From positions 1,976,214 through 2,040,213 of the forward strand of contig NZ_JAPDIA010000003.1 in assembly GCF_029525575.1 (NCBI RefSeq): 64,000 bases of DNA. Reading direction: 5' to 3'. How positions within the stretch are numbered: position 1 is the stretch's first letter; the number at the start of each line of letters is the position of its first letter. The notes under the pieces were generated by a model, which did not search any database, was not told the origin of the DNA, and was given only the letters and a program-made list of their open reading frames with translations. This document shows positions 51,576-63,427 of the stretch, one piece after another. This DNA is from Cohnella rhizosphaerae. Lineage in GTDB: Bacteria > Bacillota > Bacilli > Paenibacillales > Paenibacillaceae. Made by a program: the position numbers and the translations under genes.

Positions 51576-54500
51576 ATGAGAAAGAAGATGTTGAGTATTT
51601 TGGCAGCGCTAACAATGGCGGGCGCTATGCCTGCGTATGCGGCAGCAGACCCCGTAAATGTCCAACCGCCCGTTCGTACGACATTCCAGACGGCGGCGGC
51701 AGGGGCCGATGAAAGCGCCCATGTCTTGGCGGATTCCGTCATGGTTTACGTCGTCGACCCTGCCTCGATCGAATCGCGGGTGTCGGCATGGGCGAATCGG
51801 GGCTATCAAGTGGACGTGATGATGGCTTTAAACCGGGACATGAATTATTACAAGCGGGGACTGTACGACGGCGCAGAACACGAGGATGAAATCCAGAAGG
51901 ATAAGAGCGGCAACCCGATCACCCACTCGACGAGCGTCGACGTCCCTTATATGGTGCCGACCGAAAATTGGAACGATTTCATCTATTCGATGGCCAAGGC
52001 CAGCGTCGACGCGGGGGCAAGGCGCATCGTTTTCGAAGAGCCTGACGTCTTTATCAAATCCGGATACTCCGATGCGTTTAAACGAGAGTGGCTGGCTTAT
52101 TACGGGGAAAATTGGGTCGATCCCGCCTCCTCCAAGGAAGCGGAGTTCAAATCGCAAAAGCTGAAAGTGTATTTGTGCTACCGCGCGCTCAAAGACGTCT
52201 CCGAGCGAATCAAAGCGTACGATCCGGACGTCAAAGTGTTGGTCGCCTCGCATACGGCGATCAGCTACCTGATGTACGGGATCACCACCTCCAACTACGA
52301 TTATTACAACATCCCGACGATCGACGGCTATATCGCGCAGGTATGGAGCGATACCGCGCTGGTGCCGGTACCCGCCAACGGAACGAGCGAACGGCGGGTT
52401 TTTGAATCCGCTTACATCGATTATTCTTCTTTTGCCCACTTAAAATTGGACGGCGACGGCAAGCAGCTGTACGCTTTGGCCGATCCGAAGGCCGATACGC
52501 CGGGATATAGCTGGACGGAGTACGAGCAGTTTTATAAAACGACGATCGCCGCGCAGCTGATGCAGCCGCAATTCAAGCAGTTTGAAGTCGTCCCGTGGTC
52601 GGAGCGGGGATTCGCGCAAGCGCCCGGTACATACAAGACGATTCAGACCAATGTATACCGGGCGCTGCAGGATATGTACGACAAGTCCGCAACGATCGAG
52701 GCCGGCACGCAGGGGATCGGCATTTTGTATTCGGATACGATCTCGCAGATGTCGACCGCAGGCGCGGTCACGTCCTTCTACGGCCCGATGGTTCCCTTGG
52801 TCGCCAAAGGCATTCCGCTGCAGGTGATTCCGGCGGAAACGTTAACGAAGCCGAATGTCTTGGCGAATACGAAGGTGCTGTTCGTCAGCTATGACCAATG
52901 GAAAGCGATAGACGGCAATGCCGGCGCGGGAGAGGGGACGGGCTCCAAAGTAAACGACGCCTTGCGCGACTGGGTGAAGGCAGGCGGCGTGCTGGTATAC
53001 GCCGGAGGCTCGGGCAGCACGGACCAACTGAACGAATGGTGGGCGGAAAACAACCTGTCTTCGCCAAAGCAAGATCTGTGGAACAAGCTGGGGCTAAACG
53101 TATCGAACGAGCAAACCTCGGCAGGCACGAACGACGTCGAGCTCCAAGCTTCGGGCGGGACCGGCGTATTCGGCGGACGCTCCTCGATCGCGGTTCCCAA
53201 GCGTTTTGCGGTGACTTCTGCCGAGCCGGGTGCCGGCGCGACTTCGCTGTACGCGGCGAGCGGACGGTCCGTTGCCTATGAGCAAGCGGTCGAGCAGGGC
53301 AAGGTCATCGTCGTGGGCGTAGCGCCCGACTACTTCGCTTCGCGCCCGGCGGCTTCCCAGCTTATCCGCGATATTGCGAAATACGCGGTAGAGCAGGCGG
53401 GGGGGGACTTACGCCGAAGCGAATCTGCTCAAGTCCGTCCGCGGGCCGTACACGACGATTCAAGTGATGGACCAGCCGGAGCAATTGCAGCTGCAAGGGT
53501 CCTACATCGATCTGTTCGACGACCGGCTGCAGGTCGTGACAGGGATGACGGAGATGCAGCCCCGCACGACTGCGATGCTGTATGACATCAATGACAGAGA
53601 TACGTCCAAGCCCGAGGTGTTGTTCGCAAGCGGCAACCTGACGGACGTTGTGGAAGACGCTGTCGACACCGCCTATACACTGGCCGGTACGCCGAATTCA
53701 CGCGCAAGCGCCAGACTGGGCGCGCCTGCGGGACTGTACCCGGAGACGGTGACGGCAACGAATGCCGCGAACGAACCCGTCACCGTATCGACGGAATGGG
53801 AGAACGGCTCCAGGACGCTGCTGATCCGGCACGATCACCTGAAGCAGGGCGTGAAGATCCACGTGCGGTGGTCGACGACGCCGGTTCCCGATTCGGCGCC
53901 GGCCGACTTGGCGGAAAAGCGCGTGGAGACGAACCAAAAGGATCGGGACGCCGACTACAAGGTCCGTTATAACGGCGGACAGCATCCCGATTTTCGATAT
54001 ACGGATCTCGATCAGGAGCTCGTTTACAAATTCGATACCCGTCAATACCCGCAAGCGAGCTTGCTGCTGGAGATCGCCAACAACTACGTCATCAGTGTCT
54101 CCGGCGACGATTCATCCTGGACCGAGCTTTTTCGGGCAGATCTCGATGCGAACGGAGAGCCGGTCGTCGGGGGGCGCTAACAAAGGGATACGAAAAATCG
54201 GCAATTTGGCGCAATATGCGAATGCCGACGGCGAAGTTTACGTGAAAATGACCAATGCGGATCCTTCGAGAGGGTTCGGACCCGTGATGTACAGCTTTAC
54301 GCTTAGCTACGAAGAGCGTATTCCGCCGTTTGCCGTCCGCGCGAACGACGTCTTGAATATTCAGCCGGGAGAGACCAAAGCGTTGGAGCTGGCCGTGACG
54401 AATCGCGATACGGTCGCGCATCAAGCGGCGATGTCCGTGCTTCCTACGCTCAAGGACGCGTTGTCCTTCGTTCCGGAGTCGTCATCGGAAGGGGATTATC

Positions 54501-56860
54501 TGATCGAAAATGAAGGCTCGGCGATCTCCGGAGGCGGTCGTTATGCGGACGGGTCCAACGATTTCGTTTACCGGATTCCCGTACCGCAGGACCTGGGCAA
54601 CCCTGTATTAAAGCTGACCCTGTCCAACCGCTTTGAAATGTCCTTGTCCGCCGACGGAACGAATTGGAACGTCGTCGACTACGAAGCCGATAGTTCGGTA
54701 GAAGGCAGCGCGAACATCAGGGAGCGCAGCTATCCGGTCGGCAGCTACGCAAGCGTTGCGGAAGCGGTCTATGTCAAGATCGGCGATCGCTATGGACAAG
54801 GCTGGGGCGGCATGCTCCACAAGCTGACGCTGTCCGGCGACAGCGAACCGGAGCTGGCGATCGCTTTCCCCGACGATCACATCGAGATCCAGCCGCATCA
54901 GACGCGAACGATTCGCGTGCTGATCACGCCGAATGCGGATATTGCGACGGCTTCGCCGCAGCAGCCGATTCGCTTGTCGGCAGGCGGGATCGGAAGCGAC
55001 TATATGCTGCCGGTCAAGATTAACTTCGTCAAGCCGGTCTATGCCGGTCATTGGGCGGCCGCGCCGATCTCCGTAGACGGTATCGTCGATGAGGGCGAGT
55101 GGAGCGACGCGCAGGACATCGTCATTAATGAGCGCGATCCGGATCTGCTGCGCTACGGCGCATTGTGGGGAGATACAGGCCATATCGATGCCAGATACCG
55201 GCTGAAATGGGACGACACGAATCTGTACGTGCTTGAACAGCGGCAAGACAGCGAGTTTTTGTTTACGGAAACGGGCGCCAATATGTTCAGCTCGACTGCG
55301 TCGATGCTCTTCCTCGACACCGACCACGACAAGTCGGGAGCGGCTTACCGGTCAGGCGATTACGCGGTTCTATTTACGGCCGGCGGTCCGGATTCGCAGC
55401 CGCATGCTTATATGAGGCAGGGGGATGACGGGGGCGTTCAAGAATATCCATTAACCGATGCGGTCATTCAGTCGAAGGTGGATACGGCGGCGCACGCGTA
55501 CGTGCTTGAGATGGCGATCCCCTGGAGCGCTTTGCGATCGACGTCCTTTGTTCCGGGCAATGACGAGGTTGCAGGGATGAGCGTGCTCTCGACCCGCAAG
55601 CTGAGCGGCAACGTATGGGGACAGCTCATGTGGATGGGCAATGGCGACGATCAGGCGAATTGGGCCGATATGAAGCTGGTCGGCAAGCCTGCTCCGGAGA
55701 CGCCCGTCGATGTCACGCCGCCGACATCGACCTCGCCGATCGATAGCGGCAGCCGACAAACGGTTACGGCTGCGGATCTTAAAAATGCGCAAGACGGCAT
55801 TGTACGCATTAAAGTGTTGGAAAACAAAGAGTCCGTATGGCTTCCAACCGATATAGCCGACCTGATCGGTTCGAATCGTCTGCAAATCGAGCAGCACCAT
55901 ATGACGGTCTCGTTCTCCAGGGAGCAGCTGCAGAAAATCCAAAGCGCCGCAACCGGTGCGCAAGCCGCCGGCGCGCAAATCCGTTTCTCGGCGGCGCTTG
56001 TTCCAAACGAGACGGTGGCGACTGTTCTTCAAGGCTTGAATAGGAGCTCGCTTCAAGTGACGGCTGCCGGCGACGTCATTGATTTCAAGCTGGATGTCGT
56101 TGCCGCCGACGGCTCGGTCCTGCCGGTTGCCGCTTTTGCGGATCCGTTAACGCTCACGTTGAAGGTTAATCCGGATGCGAATGCCCGCTTGTCGGGCGTG
56201 TACGAGATTGCGGCGGACGGAACCGCGAAGTATGCGGGCGGAGACCTGACCGATGGCGCGATGACCGTTAAAATCGATCATCCGGCCGCCTATGCCGTGC
56301 TGGAATATGACAAAACCTTCTCGGATGTCCCTTCAAGCTTCTGGGCCGGCGAAGTCATTAAGCTGATGGCCGCGAAGCATGTGATCGAGGGCGTATCCGA
56401 TACGCGGTTTGAACCGCAGGGCATCGTCACGAGAGCGGAATTCTCGGCCATGATTGCGCGGGCATTGGATCTAAAAGCCGTAAACCAGGCGACGTTCAAA
56501 GATGTCGATTCAACGAAGTGGTATGCGGACAGCGTCGCCGCCGTATATGAGGCCGGCATTGTGCTTGGAAGAAGCGAGGATTTGTTCGCGCCAAGCGATA
56601 CGATCACGCGCGAGGAAATGGCAGTGCTGGCGATCCGGGCTTATGCATACAAAAAGGGTCATGCGGGTGCGGGCGCTAGTACCGCTCCATTTAACGATCT
56701 GGATCAAATCCACTCGTGGGCGCAAGCGGCGGTTAGTCAAGCGCGAGAACTGGGCTTGCTTGACGGACGCGGCAACAATCGCTTTGCGCCGAAGGAAAGG
56801 CTGACGAGAGCGGAAGGCGCGCAAATTCTGTCCGAGTTATGGGTCGCACTTCAACAATAA
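51576..56860 (+). CDS. SLH-anchored glycoside-hydrolase-like protein with CBM9 domain (two frame breaks)
   Basis: 1760 residues after removing one G from G8 53399-53406 and one from G6 54169-54174. TTCGGAGGTG precedes the ATG. Signal peptide (MRKKMLSILAALTMAGAMPAYA). Residues about 45-400 look like a TIM barrel with carboxylates (RRIVFEEPDVF, FKREWLAYYGENW), followed by a glutaminase-like subdomain (VLFVSYDQWK, WVKAGGVLVYAGG) as in beta-galactosidase trimerisation regions, two galactose-binding-like modules, a CBM9-type domain (HWAAAPISVDGIVDEGEWSD, about 1155-1370), a pre-SLH beta module and three SLH domains (from about 1578). It should cleave or bind a polysaccharide at the cell surface. 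Substrate and GH family are not identifiable. Confidence 0.8.
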
Positions 56861-56872
56861 CGAAGTAAAAAC

Positions 56873-56911
56873 GCCCCCTGCCGAGCGTGCTCGTGCGGCA
56901 AGGGGGCTTTT
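56873..56911 (+). terminator. Rho-independent terminator
   Basis: GCCCCCTGCCG pairs with CGGCAAGGGGGC (one bulge) and is followed by TTTT, 13 bp after the stop. Confidence 0.88.
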
Positions 56912-57088
56912 CGTTTCGTGAAATCTGGAACCCGCCTGCGCATGGACAGGCTATCATCAAAAAAAGTAGAAAATTTAATAGCGCGACATTGAAATTTTAC
57001 TATTTGAAAGGAGAGGAAAAGTTTTATGCTTTTGGGAAGCGCTTACTTTTTCTGGCGCAATCCAACGAATGAAGAGGAGGAACGATTA

Positions 57089-60000
57089 ATGGCATTCATG
57101 AAAGCAAGGCGTTCAACCCAGTGCTTATTGGCGATCGTTGCCGTGCTGTGCAGCCTGCTCCCCCCTGCCGGGCCTTCGAGCCGATTACGCTTATGCGGCT
57201 TCGACGGTCACGGCAAACTTTACGTCCAACAAAGGTACGGGATATCCCGATGTGTTCGGGAGCGCCATCAATACGCTGAACGCGCCGACGAAGCTCGATG
57301 CTTTTAAACAATCCGGCAGCAACTTTGCGAGGCGCGACGCCTATTTAGGAGAAATCTTGCCGAATACGACGGTTTCCGCCTATTTGGCGAGCATGCAGAG
57401 CGGCACGGGAGTGTCCGATCCTGCGACATGGGACTGGAGCAAGTATGACCCCTGGATCACTGATTACTACAATCGCGGCATCAAAATATTATTGATCATG
57501 AGCTACAATACGGGGTGGCTCTCTCACGACGGGACATGGTGGTCTCCGCCTACGAACTGGGTCGTTTACGAGGATGTCGTCAAAAAAAATCTATCAGCGC
57601 TATCAAGGTAAGATAGGGATGGTGGAAATCTGGAATGAACCGGACCACCCGAACTTCATGCACATGCCTGCAGGCCCTTACAACGACAGATTAACCGCCT
57701 ATAAAGATATTTATTATCATGCCGCGTCGGCCATCCGTTCAGTAGACGCTTCCGTGCCGATCGGGGGGGCCGGTCGTATCGGATCCGAACCTCACGAGTT
57801 GGGGGACGGCGTTGCTGCAGGACAGCAGAATTACGAGCGGCTCGACCGGCAGCTTGCTCAATTTCTTGAGCTATCACCACTATTATTCCGTGAACAACAA
57901 CGAGGCCGTCGCCAATTGGAAAAACGCAGCGAAAAATTATAATGCCGCGCTGATCAACTTTCCTGTGTATATAACCGAATGGAATTGGGATTGGCGTTAT
58001 ATCGGGACGCCGCTTAATAATGATCATCCCGATGCCGTCAGCTTTGCCGGCAAGCGGCTAACCGATTTCTATAAGCTGCAGGCCAATGGCGCCAACGTTT
58101 TCGCCGATAATGACCAGGTGACGGACAGCGATTTTTTCGGCGTGTATGCGAATGGCTTCCAGACGCCGCGTTCTAACGCTTTTCGGCTGCTGTCCAAGGA
58201 TCTGGGATTGGGCGTCGGCAACGGCACCATACGAGACATCGCGTTCAGCAGTCCGGTGACGAATGCGGGGGGCTGCTACCAATTCTAACGGCGAACATGT
58301 GGCCTGGGTCGTCAACGACGGCACATCTCCAATCGAAATCGATATGAACCTGACCGGCTTGGGGACCCTATCTTCGGTCAAAGCCAATATTTTCGAAGCG
58401 AGCGCCTCGAACAACGCCAGATCGCCGTTAACGACGGTTCCCCTGGCGGTGAACGGGGGCAATGCGCTCCTTCATTTGGCGGCTCCCGCCAAATCGGTGG
58501 TCGGCGTGCTGCTGACGCCTTACACGATTTCCAATACGACAAATCTTGCCGCGGCCGCCACCGCCACCGTGTCCTCCGCGTCCGGCGGTACGACCGCATC
58601 CCTGCTTAACGACGGCATCGTCGGCATCAAGGATTGGGCCTCGAACGCCGAAATGACGCCATGGACGCAATTAACCTGGGCCAGCGGCCAAACGATCGGC
58701 AAGGTCGTGCTTTACGACCGCAGCAATCTCACCGATCGGATCAACGGAGGTACGCTGATCTTTAGCGACGGCAGCTCGGTGAACGTGCCTGCGCTGCCCA
58801 ACGACGGAACCGGAAAAGCCATTCAGTTTTCCAAAAGAACGGTAACCTGGGTCAAGTTCCAGGTCACGGACGGCGCAGGGGCCAACGTCGGATTGTCCGA
58901 ATTTCAAGTCTATCGCGGTTCGAATATTGCGCCGGCGGCCATGCTGACCGCCTCTTCGCAACTGAATACCGCTGCGGCAGCGCACAGCAAAGCGACTGAT
59001 AATGTCATCGGAGCGGCAACGGGCGAATGGTCGTCGGCGGAGGTCAACCCGTGGCTGCAATTGAACTGGCTCAACAACCAGACGATCAACGAGGTGGTCT
59101 TGTACGACCGGGCCGACACGTCGGTCAATGCCAACGGCGGCATATTGACCTTCAGCGACGGCAGCTCGATCTCGGTTAGCGGCATTCCTGCAGACGGCGC
59201 GGCTAAAGCGGTTTCGTTCGCGGATAAATCGGTCTCCTGGGTTAAATTTCAGACCAGCGGCGGCGCGGGCGTCCATGTCGGATTGTCCGAGATTCAGGTG
59301 TTCCAGGCGGTTAACGCGGCGAGCAGCGCAGTCGTGACGGTATCTTCCCAGGCCTCCGATCCGGGGAACGCCGCGACGATGGCGACCGATGGCGTCATCA
59401 ACCAATGGTACAAGGGAGAATGGGCCTCCGATGGGCAACAGAGCCCGTGGATTCAGCTTAATTGGCCGAGCAGCCAACGCATTAACAAGGTTGTGCTGTA
59501 CGACCGTCCGAACATGATCGATTCCGCCAACGGAGGCACGCTGACGTTCAGCGACGGCAGCTCGATTGCGGTGTCGGGAATCGATAATTCAGGCTTGGGC
59601 AAGGTTGTCTCGTTTCCGTTCAAGCTGGTCAACTGGGTGCGCTTCCAGGCTTCAGGCAGCGGGCCGAATGTAGGCTTGGCGGAAATCGAAGCCTTTGGCA
59701 AGGAAGCGTCCGGGGGAAGGGTATTCGAGGCTGAGGGCGCAGAGGCCGCTCACCGGATCGGGCGCGCGGACGGCAACGGCTGGTCCGCCAGCTGGACATT
59801 GGATAACGCGGATCATATGGTGTATGGTCCCTACTGGAACAATGTCGCGGCCGGCAGCCATTATGCGGTATTCAGAATGATGACGGACAATAATACGGCT
59901 AACGACGATTCCGTAGCCAGAATCGAAGTGTACGACGCTACGACAAGCGCGATGCTCGCGCAGAAGACCCTTACAAGAAAGCAATTCATTTCTACGTTCA

Positions 60001-60119
60001 CGTACCTGGATTTCCCGTTGCCGTTCTCTTCGGTCGCCGGGCATGAATTGGAATTCAGGGTTTATTGGCTGAACGTTGCTTATATTAACGTAGACAAGAT
60101 TACGCTTGATCCCAGTTAA
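57089..60119 (+). CDS. Secreted GH39-like/clan-A glycosidase with three discoidin-like domains and a CBM (four frame breaks)
   Basis: 1008 residues after one deletion at each of C6 57160-57165, A8 57592-57599, G7 57763-57769 and G6 58267-58272. ATG 57089 has AGGAGG 9 bp upstream; an in-frame ATG at 57026 with AAAGGAGAGG is an alternative. Signal peptide, then a clan GH-A barrel with acid/base motif VEIWNEPDHP and a probable nucleophile strand VYITEWNWDW; both glutamates are present. Three F5/8 type C-like repeats follow (INxVVLYDR and TFSDGSSI motifs at about 58690, 59070 and 59480) and a C-terminal CBM35-like domain (VFEAEGAEAAHRIGRADG). No SLH domain, so probably released. Shares no operon with the upstream SLH gene, from which a terminator separates it. 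Confidence 0.83.
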
Positions 60120-60125
60120 AAGGAA

Positions 60126-60170
60126 GCGCGACAAAAAGCCGTTGGAGCGCCAACGGCTTTTTTGTCGCGC
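60126..60170. terminator. Strong bidirectional terminator
   Basis: A 20-bp near-perfect stem (GCGCGACAAAAAGCCGTTGG) with T runs on both strands, between the secreted glycosidase gene and the convergent GntR gene. Confidence 0.93.
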
Positions 60171-60231
60171 TTTAGGTCGCAATCTAGAAGGCAGGCAAGC
60201 AGACAGGCGGGCTTGCAGTCGCGCGGCCTTC

Positions 60232-61335
60232 CTACGTCGTGCGTCCTTCGTTCAATTTAACGGGAATGACGATTTGCCGGTTGATGGCGGGGTCCTCGAT
60301 GGCCGCCAGCAGCAAGCCGATCGCCTCCTCGCCCATTTTATCCTCCTGCTGCTCGATATAGCTGAACAGGCACCCTTGGAAGTCGCGAATCGGGGGCGCG
60401 TCGAAGGAAAGAATGGCAAGCTCCTCGGGCACCTTTTTGCCGAGCTCCATCGCGACGTCGGCCGCATACAGCGCGATCGTGTTGGAAAAAGCGAAAATCG
60501 CCGTAATCTCGGGCTGCGACGCCAGCCACTTGCGAATCATGTCGCGACCGATATTCGGGTCCAAATAGGTGACTTCGTCGATGCGGGTCAGCCAGTGCGC
60601 GGGCTCGATTTTTAATCCCGCCTTTTTTGGCCATGTCCAGGTAGCCGGAGAAGCGGTCCTCGGAGCTGGACGTTTTCGATTTGGTGCCCGATATGATCCC
60701 GATTTGACGATGGCCTTTTTTGAACCAAAAACTCGGTTCCGATACGCCCGCCGGCAAAATTGTCGGAATAGACGGCATTCGTCTTGATGCCCGGCAAATA
60801 ACGGTCGATGAGGACGAACGGGAAGCCTTCCGTTTTTAAATTCAATACGGCCTCGCTGTAGGCCTCGCCGTCTACCGGGAAAATCAGCAATCCGTCGACG
60901 CCAGCCGCGCGCAAAAACCGGATGCCTTCCTGCTCTTCGCGCTGCGTCATGGCGGAGCGGACGATCAGGATCAAGTTCTGGTCCTTGCACGCTTCCTGTA
61001 CGCCGATCAGCAGTCTCATCGAAAATTCGTCGTTCGCCAGGGGGCTGAGAAAGCCCACTTTTTTTAACGGCGGCGCTCGAATCGATCGGGAGGGGCTCGG
61101 AGGATTCGGGATCGGCTACGAAAGTGCCCTTGCCCGCGATTCGATAGATGAGTCCGTCTTCGACGAGCATCTTCAGCGCGCTTTTGATCGTAATGCGGCT
61201 GACGCCGTGTTGTTGAACGAGCTCGGACTCGGTCGGGATCTGGTCGCCCGGCTTCAAGACGCCGAGATTAATTTTTTCTTTAAGCATATCTCTGATCTGG
61301 AGATATAACGGTTGGTTATCGGAGGTCAAGGACAT
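60232..61335 (-). CDS. GntR-type HTH regulator with LacI-like sugar-sensing domain (three frame breaks)
   Basis: 366 residues after deletions at T7 61059-61065, T6 60716-60721 and T6 60623-60628. The three shifts together return to the original frame. The HTH reads PLYLQIRDMLKEKINLGVLK, PGDQIPTESELVQQHGVSRI, TIKSALKMLVEDGLIYRIAG. The sensor is a periplasmic-binding-like LacI domain (VGFLSPLANDEFSMRLLIGV, IGIISGTKSKTSSSEDR, FAFSNTIALYAADVAMELGK). This is the AraR-type layout. AGAGGAAT precedes ATG 61333-61335. It is divergent from the sugar ABC operon and probably controls it. A dyad ATATG-N8-CATAT overlaps that operon's promoter. Confidence 0.85.
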   Translation of the reverse strand: MSLTSDNQPLYLQIRDMLKEKINLGVLKPGDQIPTESELVQQHGVSRITIKSALKMLVEDGLIYRIAGKGTFVADPESSEPLPIDSSAAVKKSGLSQPPGERRIFDETADRRTGSVQGPELDPDRPLRHDAARRAGRHPVFARGWRRRIADFPGRRRGLQRGRIEFKNGRLPVRPHRPLFAGHQDECRLFRQFCRRAYRNRVFGSKKAIVKSGSYRAPNRKRPAPRTASPATWTWPKKAGLKIEPAHWLTRIDEVTYLDPNIGRDMIRKWLASQPEITAIFAFSNTIALYAADVAMELGKKVPEELAILSFDAPPIRDFQGCLFSYIEQQEDKMGEEAIGLLLAAIEDPAINRQIVIPVKLNEGRTT

Positions 61336-61456
61336 ATTCCTCTCGTCAAAAGGTATTATAAAGTAATATAACATTATGCCATTAGAGAAGCAACGGAATT
61401 GGAAAATCTTATATAACCTTGACGAAAGGTATGGAATAAATATAACAAAACAACAA

Positions 61457-61487
61457 TTGACATAAGACAATATGTATATTATCATAT
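61457..61487 (+). promoter_or_regulatory. Promoter and candidate operator of the sugar ABC operon
   Basis: TTGACA at 61457-61462, a 17-bp spacer, TATCAT at 61480-61485. The dyad ATATG-TATATTAT-CATAT (61470-61487) covers the -10 box, a fitting place for the adjacent GntR-type regulator. Confidence 0.62.
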
Positions 61488-61532
61488 GGCTTAAAGAAAG
61501 CGGATACAAATTTCTGGTTTGGGGGAAGGCAT

Positions 61533-62423
61533 TTGCGGACGATTTGGAAATGGCGCTACTTTTACTTGCTGCTGACGCCCACGCTGCTGTATTTTATTTT
61601 GTTCAGCTATGTTCCGTTTTACGGCGTCGTCATCGCCTTCAAAAACTTTCAGCCGTTTTTGGGCATCGGGGACAGCCCGTGGGTCGGGTGGAAAAATTTC
61701 GAGACGATGTTTTCGTCCGTCAAGTTTCCCGAACTGATCCGCAATACGGTACTGATCAGCACGTACAGAATTATTTTCGGTTTTCCCGTTCCGATCCTCT
61801 TCGCCCTGCTGCTGAACGAAGTGCGCGTCATGTGGTTCAAGCGGAGCATTCAGACGATCGCGTATTTTCCCCACTTTCTGTCCTGGGTCATCTTCGGAGG
61901 CATTATCTACAATGTCGTCGGCCCTTCCGGCATCATTAACTTGCTGCTCGACAAGGTCGGCATCGAAGCGATCAATCTGTCGGCCAACCCGGATCTATTT
62001 CGCCCGCTGGTCGTCGTCACCGGCATCCTCAAGGAGTTCGGATGGGCGGCGATCATCTACCTGGCCGCGCTGACCGGCATCGATCCGCATCTGTACGAAG
62101 CGGCCAAGATCGACGGGGCGAGCAAGCTCCGGCAGATCTGGCATATTACGCTGACGGGCATCCGGCCGATGATCGCGATGCTGCTGATCCTTCAGCTGGG
62201 CAGCATTCTGGATGCCGGCTTCGAGCAGATTCTGATTCTGTCCAACCCGGTCGTCTACGGTGTCGGGGATATCATCGATACGTACGTTTACCGCGTCGGA
62301 TTGCTGGAAGCGAACTATGGATTAGCCACGGCCGTGGGACTCTTTAAAGGCGTGATCGCCGCGATCTTGATCGTGTCGGCCAATCAGATCATTCGACGGA
62401 CAGGAGAGAAGTCGCTTTGGTAA
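61533..62423 (+). CDS. Sugar ABC transporter permease (LplB/YtcP-type, first)
   Basis: 296 residues with six membrane helices. KWRYFYLLLTPTLLYFILFS and YVPFYGVVIAFKNF are typical of the LplB type, and the coupling motif reads YEAAKIDGASKLRQIWHITLTGI. The start is TTG 61533 by default. The ribosome site GGGGGAAGG is only 3 bp away, and removing one G from G5 61521-61525 would extend the frame to an ATG at 61472 (within the -10 region), so the start is uncertain. Ends overlapping the second permease start. Confidence 0.85.
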   Translation: MRTIWKWRYFYLLLTPTLLYFILFSYVPFYGVVIAFKNFQPFLGIGDSPWVGWKNFETMFSSVKFPELIRNTVLISTYRIIFGFPVPILFALLLNEVRVMWFKRSIQTIAYFPHFLSWVIFGGIIYNVVGPSGIINLLLDKVGIEAINLSANPDLFRPLVVVTGILKEFGWAAIIYLAALTGIDPHLYEAAKIDGASKLRQIWHITLTGIRPMIAMLLILQLGSILDAGFEQILILSNPVVYGVGDIIDTYVYRVGLLEANYGLATAVGLFKGVIAAILIVSANQIIRRTGEKSLW

Positions 62424-63363
62424 ATCCACCGGTTCAAGCGGATACGAACGAATTGGCGCTCATCAACCGACCCGGAAGCTTGGACCGCAATCCGGCGTGG
62501 GTCCAAACCTTGATCTATCTCGCATTGAGCGCGATGGCGCTGATCACCTTGCTGCCGATTTTGAACGTGTTCGCCATGTCGTTCAGCGAGGCGGACGCGA
62601 TCTTCAAGCACCCGCTCATGATCATGCCGTACAGCTTTACCTTCGCGGCATACGAGTATATTTTTTCGACCTCGATCCTGCTGAAGTCGTTTTTCGTCAC
62701 CGTCTTTGCCACGGTCGTAGGCACGCTCTGCAATCTGGCTTTTACGATAACGGGGGGCTTACTCGCTCTCCAAGACGGCCATGCCGGGCAATAAATTCCT
62801 GCTATGGATCTGCATCTTCCCGATGCTGTTCGGGGCGGGGCTGATCCCGACCTACATGCTGCTCAAGGAGCTGCACCTGCTCAACAACATTTGGGTGCTC
62901 GTCGTGTCGGGCATGGTCGTTCCATTTAACCTGATCCTGATGCGCAATTTTTTCTGGAGCATCCCCGAGGAGCTGGAGGAGGCCATGCGGATCGACGGCG
63001 CTTCCGATATGGGCATTTTGTGGAAAATGGTCATTCCGCTCTCGAAGCCGGCCATCGCCACGATCGGTCTATTTTACGCCGTCGCTCACTGGAACGACTT
63101 TTTTTACCGGCTTGTTTTATCTGAACGATAATACGAAATGGCCGCTTCAGGTGCTGCTTCGTTCCATCGTCATCGATATGAACGCCCTCAATACGCGGGG
63201 CGTAACGGCCGTGATCGGCCAGGACGCGACCAAGATCATGCTGACGCCGGAAAATATCAAGGCGGCGACGATCATTTTCTCGATCGTACCGATCCTGCTG
63301 GTCTATCCGTTCCTCCAAAAGTATTTCGTAAAAGGCATCATGCTCGGATCCGTGAAAGGCTGA
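62417..63363 (+). CDS. Sugar ABC transporter permease (YtcP/LplC-type, second; two frame breaks)
   Basis: 314 residues after removing one G from G6 62752-62757 and one T from T7 63099-63105. TTG start with AGGAGAG 8 bp upstream, overlapping the first permease stop. LIYLALSAMALITLLPILNV, FAMSFSE, the coupling loop PEELEEAMRIDGASDMGILW and HWNDFFTGLFYLND are characteristic of the CUT1-like second permease. Confidence 0.87.
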
Positions 63364-63427
63364 ACGCGTTGAGAGATCCGCAAGGATTTTTCATATAAAA
63401 CAAATTGGCGAAGGGGTGTCTTGCAAC

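Noticed and set aside
51359..51742. 127-codon minus-strand ORF across the SLH gene promoter
   Set aside because: Overlaps the start of a signal-peptide gene, contains a repeated RTQEPL from short DNA repeats, and has no ribosome site.
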